A stretch of DNA of 64,000 bases from assembly GCF_000389965.1 (NCBI RefSeq), contig NC_021191.1, forward strand, positions 5,085,501-5,149,500, in the 5' to 3' direction. Under the pieces are notes generated by a model. The model saw only the letters and a program-made list of their open reading frames with translations, was not told the origin of the DNA and did no database searches. Every line of letters begins with the position of its first letter. The first letter of the stretch is position 1. Positions 61,402 through 64,000 of the stretch are shown here, piece after piece. Source of the stretch: Actinoplanes sp. N902-109 (GTDB lineage Bacteria; Actinomycetota; Actinomycetes; Mycobacteriales; Micromonosporaceae). Made by a program: the position numbers and the translations under genes.

Positions 61402-62853
61402 ATGACGTCGCTGGAGACGCTCGCCGCGGACCTGCGCACCGCGCTGGGTCCCGGCCGGGTGATCACCGATCGCCAGGAGCTGCGGACGTACGAGTGCGAC
61501 GGGCTCGCGCACTACAAGGTCACCCCGGGCCTGGTCGTCCTGCCGCGCGACACCGTCGAGTGCGCCCGCACGGTGCGGGCCTGCGTCGCGGAGAACGTGC
61601 CGTTCGTGGCCCGCGGGTCCGGCACCGGGCTGTCCGGCGGCGCCCTGCCGCACGCCGACGGTGTGCTGATCGTGACCGCGAAGATGCGCGACATCCTCGA
61701 GATGGCGCCGGACGACGAGCGGGCCGTCGTGCAGCCCGGGGTGATCAACCTGGACGTCAGCCGGGCCGCCGCCGCGCCCGGCTACTACTACGCGCCCGAC
61801 CCGTCCAGCCAGCAGATCTGCTCGATCGGCGGCAACGTGGCCGAGAACTCCGGCGGGGCGCACTGCCTCAAGTACGGGTTCACCACCAACCACGTGCTGG
61901 GCGTGCAGGTGGTCACCCCGGACGGCGACGTGATCGAGCTGGGCGGGCGGGCCCCGGACACGCCGGGCTACGACCTGCTGGGCGCGTTCGTCGGCGCCGA
62001 GGGCACCCTGGGCATCGCCACCCGGGTCACCGTGAAGCTCACCCGGCTGCCGGAGGCGGTGCGCACCCTGCTCGCCGCGTTCGGCTCGCCCGCCGCGGCC
62101 GGCGCCGCGACCTCCGCCATCATCGCCGCCGGGGTGGTCCCGGCCGCGATCGAGATGATGGACGCGCTGGCCATCGAGGCCGCCGAGGCCGCCGTGCGCT
62201 GCGGCTACCCGCCAGGCGCGGGCGCGGTGCTGATCGTCGAGCTGGACGGCCCGGCGGCCGAGGTGGACGCCCAGTTCGCCGAGGTGACCGCGCTGTGCGA
62301 GAGCAACGGCGCCACCGCGCTGCGGATCGCCGCCGACGCGGCCGAGCGGGCGCTGATCTGGAAGGGCCGCAAGTCGGCGTTCGCGGCGGTCGGGCGGATC
62401 AGCCCGGACTACATCGTGCAGGACGGGGTGATCCCGCGCACCGCGCTGCCCGAGGTGCTGAGCCGCATCGCCGAGACGGCCGGCAGTCACGGCGTACGGG
62501 TGGCCAATGTCTTCCATGCCGGGGACGGCAACCTGCACCCGCTGGTGCTGTTCGACGGCACGGCCGAGGGCGAGGCGGACCGCGCGGAGACGGTGTCCGG
62601 GGCGATCATCGACCTGTGCATCGAGTACGGCGGCTCGATCACCGGCGAGCACGGCGTCGGCGCGGACAAGGCCAAGTACATGCCGCGGATGTACAGCGCC
62701 GACGACCTGACCACCATGCAGCTGCTGCGCTGCGCGTTCGACCCGGCCGGGCTGGCCAACCCGGGCAAGGTGTTCCCGACCCCGCGGCTGTGCGGCGAGG
62801 TGCCGCGGGTGCACCGGGCCACCGATCCCGCCCCGGCCGCGGACCTCTTCTGA
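61402..62853 (+). CDS. glcD: Glycolate oxidase FAD-linked subunit
   Basis: This 483-residue FAD-dependent oxidase is GlcD-like, catalysing glycolate or D-lactate oxidation to the 2-oxoacid. The PCMH FAD domain contains VPFVARGSGTGLSGGALPHA and SIGGNVAENSGGAHCLKYG. The FAD-oxidase C-terminal domain has NVFHAGDGNLHPLVLFDG and GSITGEHGVGADKAKYMP, in which His residues serve substrate and metal binding. ATG 61402 is preferred over the in-frame ATG 61354, as the promoter's -10 box lies between. The stop overlaps the next ATG by one base (TGATG), so glcD and glcE are coupled. Confidence 0.94.
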   Translation: MTSLETLAADLRTALGPGRVITDRQELRTYECDGLAHYKVTPGLVVLPRDTVECARTVRACVAENVPFVARGSGTGLSGGALPHADGVLIVTAKMRDILEMAPDDERAVVQPGVINLDVSRAAAAPGYYYAPDPSSQQICSIGGNVAENSGGAHCLKYGFTTNHVLGVQVVTPDGDVIELGGRAPDTPGYDLLGAFVGAEGTLGIATRVTVKLTRLPEAVRTLLAAFGSPAAAGAATSAIIAAGVVPAAIEMMDALAIEAAEAAVRCGYPPGAGAVLIVELDGPAAEVDAQFAEVTALCESNGATALRIAADAAERALIWKGRKSAFAAVGRISPDYIVQDGVIPRTALPEVLSRIAETAGSHGVRVANVFHAGDGNLHPLVLFDGTAEGEADRAETVSGAIIDLCIEYGGSITGEHGVGADKAKYMPRMYSADDLTTMQLLRCAFDPAGLANPGKVFPTPRLCGEVPRVHRATDPAPAADLF

Positions 62854-63971
62854 TGAGCTGGCGGGCGGCGGGCGACGGCGACACGGTCGGCGGGGTCCCG
62901 GCCCGGTACGTCGCCGAGCCGGCGTCCACCGAGGAGGCGTCGGCGGTGCTCACGGCGGCGGCCACCGACGACCTGGCGGTGGTGATCCGGGGCGCGGGCA
63001 GCAAGCTCGACTGGGGGCTGCCGCCCCGCCGGCTGGACCTGATCGTCGACACCTCCCGGCTGGCCGGGGTGGTCGAGCACGCGGCCGGCGATCTGATCAC
63101 CGTGGTCCGGGCCGGCACCCGCACCGCCGACCTGGATTTCGGCTCCCAGCAGCTGGCGCTGGACCCGCGGCCCGGCGCCACGATCGGGGGCACCGTGGCC
63201 GCGAACACCTCCGGCCCGCGCCGGTTGCTCTACGGCACCGCCCGCGACCTGCTGATCGGCATCACGGTGGTGCGCCCGGACGGCCGGGTCGCCCGGGCCG
63301 GCGGCAAGGTCGTGAAGAACGTGGCCGGCTACGACCTCGGCAAGCTGTTCACCGGCTCGTACGGCACCCTCGGGCTGATCACCGAATGCGTCTTCCGGCT
63401 GCACCCGGTGCCCCGCGCCCGCAGCTGGGTCACCGCGCGGGTACCGGCCGAGGAGCTGGCCGGTGCCCTGGCCGCGATCCGGGGTGCGCAGGTGGTCCCC
63501 TCGGCGGTCGAGATCGACCGCCCGGAGCGGGGGCCGGTCGCCGTCGCGGTCCTGCTGGAGGGCACCGCCGAGGGCGTGCAGGACCGCGCGGCACGGCTGG
63601 TCGAGCTGCTCGGCGGCACGGCGGTCACCGAGCCGCCCGGCTGGTTCGGCGCCGACCCGTGGCCGGCCGGTGGCGTCGGGGTCAAGCTCACCGTCCCGCT
63701 GTCCAAGGTCGCGAAGCTTCCCTTCCCGCTGCGCGGATCCGCCGGTACGGGCGTGCTGTACGCGACCGCGACCGCTGAGTCCGTGGCCGGGATGCGCGCG
63801 GCGGCGACCGCAGCCGGTGGCTACGCGGTGGTGCTGACCGCCCCGCCGGAGGTGCGTGACCGGGTGGACATGTGGGGCCCGGTGCCCGCCCTCGCGCTGA
63901 TGCGCCGGGTGAAGGAACAGTTCGATCCGGGCCACCGGTTCGCGCCCGGCCGATTCGTGGGAGGCATCTGA
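62853..63971 (+). CDS. glcE: Glycolate oxidase subunit GlcE
   Basis: This 372-residue second FAD-binding subunit has the PCMH domain with VVIRGAGSKLDWGLPP and ATIGGTVAANTSGPRRLLYG. VVKNVAGYDLGKLFTGSYGT is typical of GlcE. The C-terminal half is shorter than in GlcD and lacks the substrate-binding His, as expected, and ends FDPGHRFAPGRFVGG. GlcE works with GlcD and the Fe-S subunit GlcF as one membrane-associated complex. The start overlaps the glcD stop by one base, and the stop overlaps the next gene's start by one base. Confidence 0.94.
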   Translation: MSWRAAGDGDTVGGVPARYVAEPASTEEASAVLTAAATDDLAVVIRGAGSKLDWGLPPRRLDLIVDTSRLAGVVEHAAGDLITVVRAGTRTADLDFGSQQLALDPRPGATIGGTVAANTSGPRRLLYGTARDLLIGITVVRPDGRVARAGGKVVKNVAGYDLGKLFTGSYGTLGLITECVFRLHPVPRARSWVTARVPAEELAGALAAIRGAQVVPSAVEIDRPERGPVAVAVLLEGTAEGVQDRAARLVELLGGTAVTEPPGWFGADPWPAGGVGVKLTVPLSKVAKLPFPLRGSAGTGVLYATATAESVAGMRAAATAAGGYAVVLTAPPEVRDRVDMWGPVPALALMRRVKEQFDPGHRFAPGRFVGGI

Positions 63972-64000
63972 TGGGCCAGCCGGGCGACGCCGAGGGTCTT
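63971..64000 (+). CDS. Start of third gene, probably Fe-S subunit GlcF (partial)
   Basis: Only 10 codons (GQPGDAEGL after the start Met) are in the window. The ATG overlaps the glcE stop (TGATG), as in a coupled operon. The order glcD-glcE makes glcF the expected next gene, so the identity rests on context only. Confidence 0.55.
   Translation, partial: MGQPGDAEGL

Overview
The window is very GC-rich DNA (start codons are often GTG or TTG, and third codon positions are strongly G/C) carrying typical actinomycete genes: MmyB-type and CGNR regulators, an ECF42-type sigma factor with its DGPF partner, F420/PPOX-type proteins, a Tat-exported esterase and many leaderless transcripts. I infer a filamentous actinomycete, possibly a member of the Micromonosporaceae. 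Genes are densely packed on both strands. I saw no rRNA, tRNA, CRISPR array, insertion sequence or phage gene.

Layout. 0.1-3.2 kb: a flavin monooxygenase and divergent TetR regulator sharing a double operator, then two further regulators. 3.4-6.9 kb: a molybdenum hydroxylase (FAD subunit plus a fused Fe-S/Mo subunit). 7.2-10.9 kb: B12-dependent methionine synthase metH behind an apparent SAH riboswitch. 11-13.5 kb: HIT protein, reductase and membrane-tethered methyltransferase. 13.7-17.3 kb: a membrane-tethered STAND NTPase with about 14 WD40 repeats. 17.3-27.5 kb: hydrolase, VOC protein, htpG, Pro-rich surface protein, MFS exporter, small pilin-like protein, esterase, HAD phosphatase, and a LysR-linked redox pair. 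27.5-34.3 kb: selA-selB and selD (selenocysteine incorporation), with selD heading an operon that also encodes a FMN 2-hydroxyacid oxidase and an HpcH-type aldolase.

34.4-41 kb is the most interesting part: a tightly coupled seven-gene run (MDR dehydrogenase, aberrant 6-pyruvoyltetrahydropterin-synthase homologue, glycosyltransferase, methyltransferase, YbhN-like membrane protein, stand-alone RibD reductase domain, GTP cyclohydrolase II), with a divergent CDP-alcohol phosphotransferase. It starts from GTP and makes the first riboflavin-type intermediates, but lacks the rest of riboflavin synthesis. It probably makes an unassigned, glycosylated and perhaps lipid-linked pyrimidine or pterin.

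41-54 kb: a cobalamin-binding protein, phosphotransferase, recQ with a palindromic operator and a nearby DnaA box, a small RNA-ligase-like nucleotidyltransferase, glutathionyl-hydroquinone-reductase-like protein, ECF42 sigma/DGPF pair, FabH-like ketosynthase, deaminase, TetR/MDR pair and an EAL-HDOD protein. 54-64 kb: SDR, CGNR regulator with divergent EamA exporter, PPOX flavoprotein followed by a Ser/Gly-periodic small protein, polysaccharide deacetylase lipoprotein, secreted M36 metalloprotease, and the glycolate oxidase genes glcD, glcE and the first codons of a third gene at the right edge.
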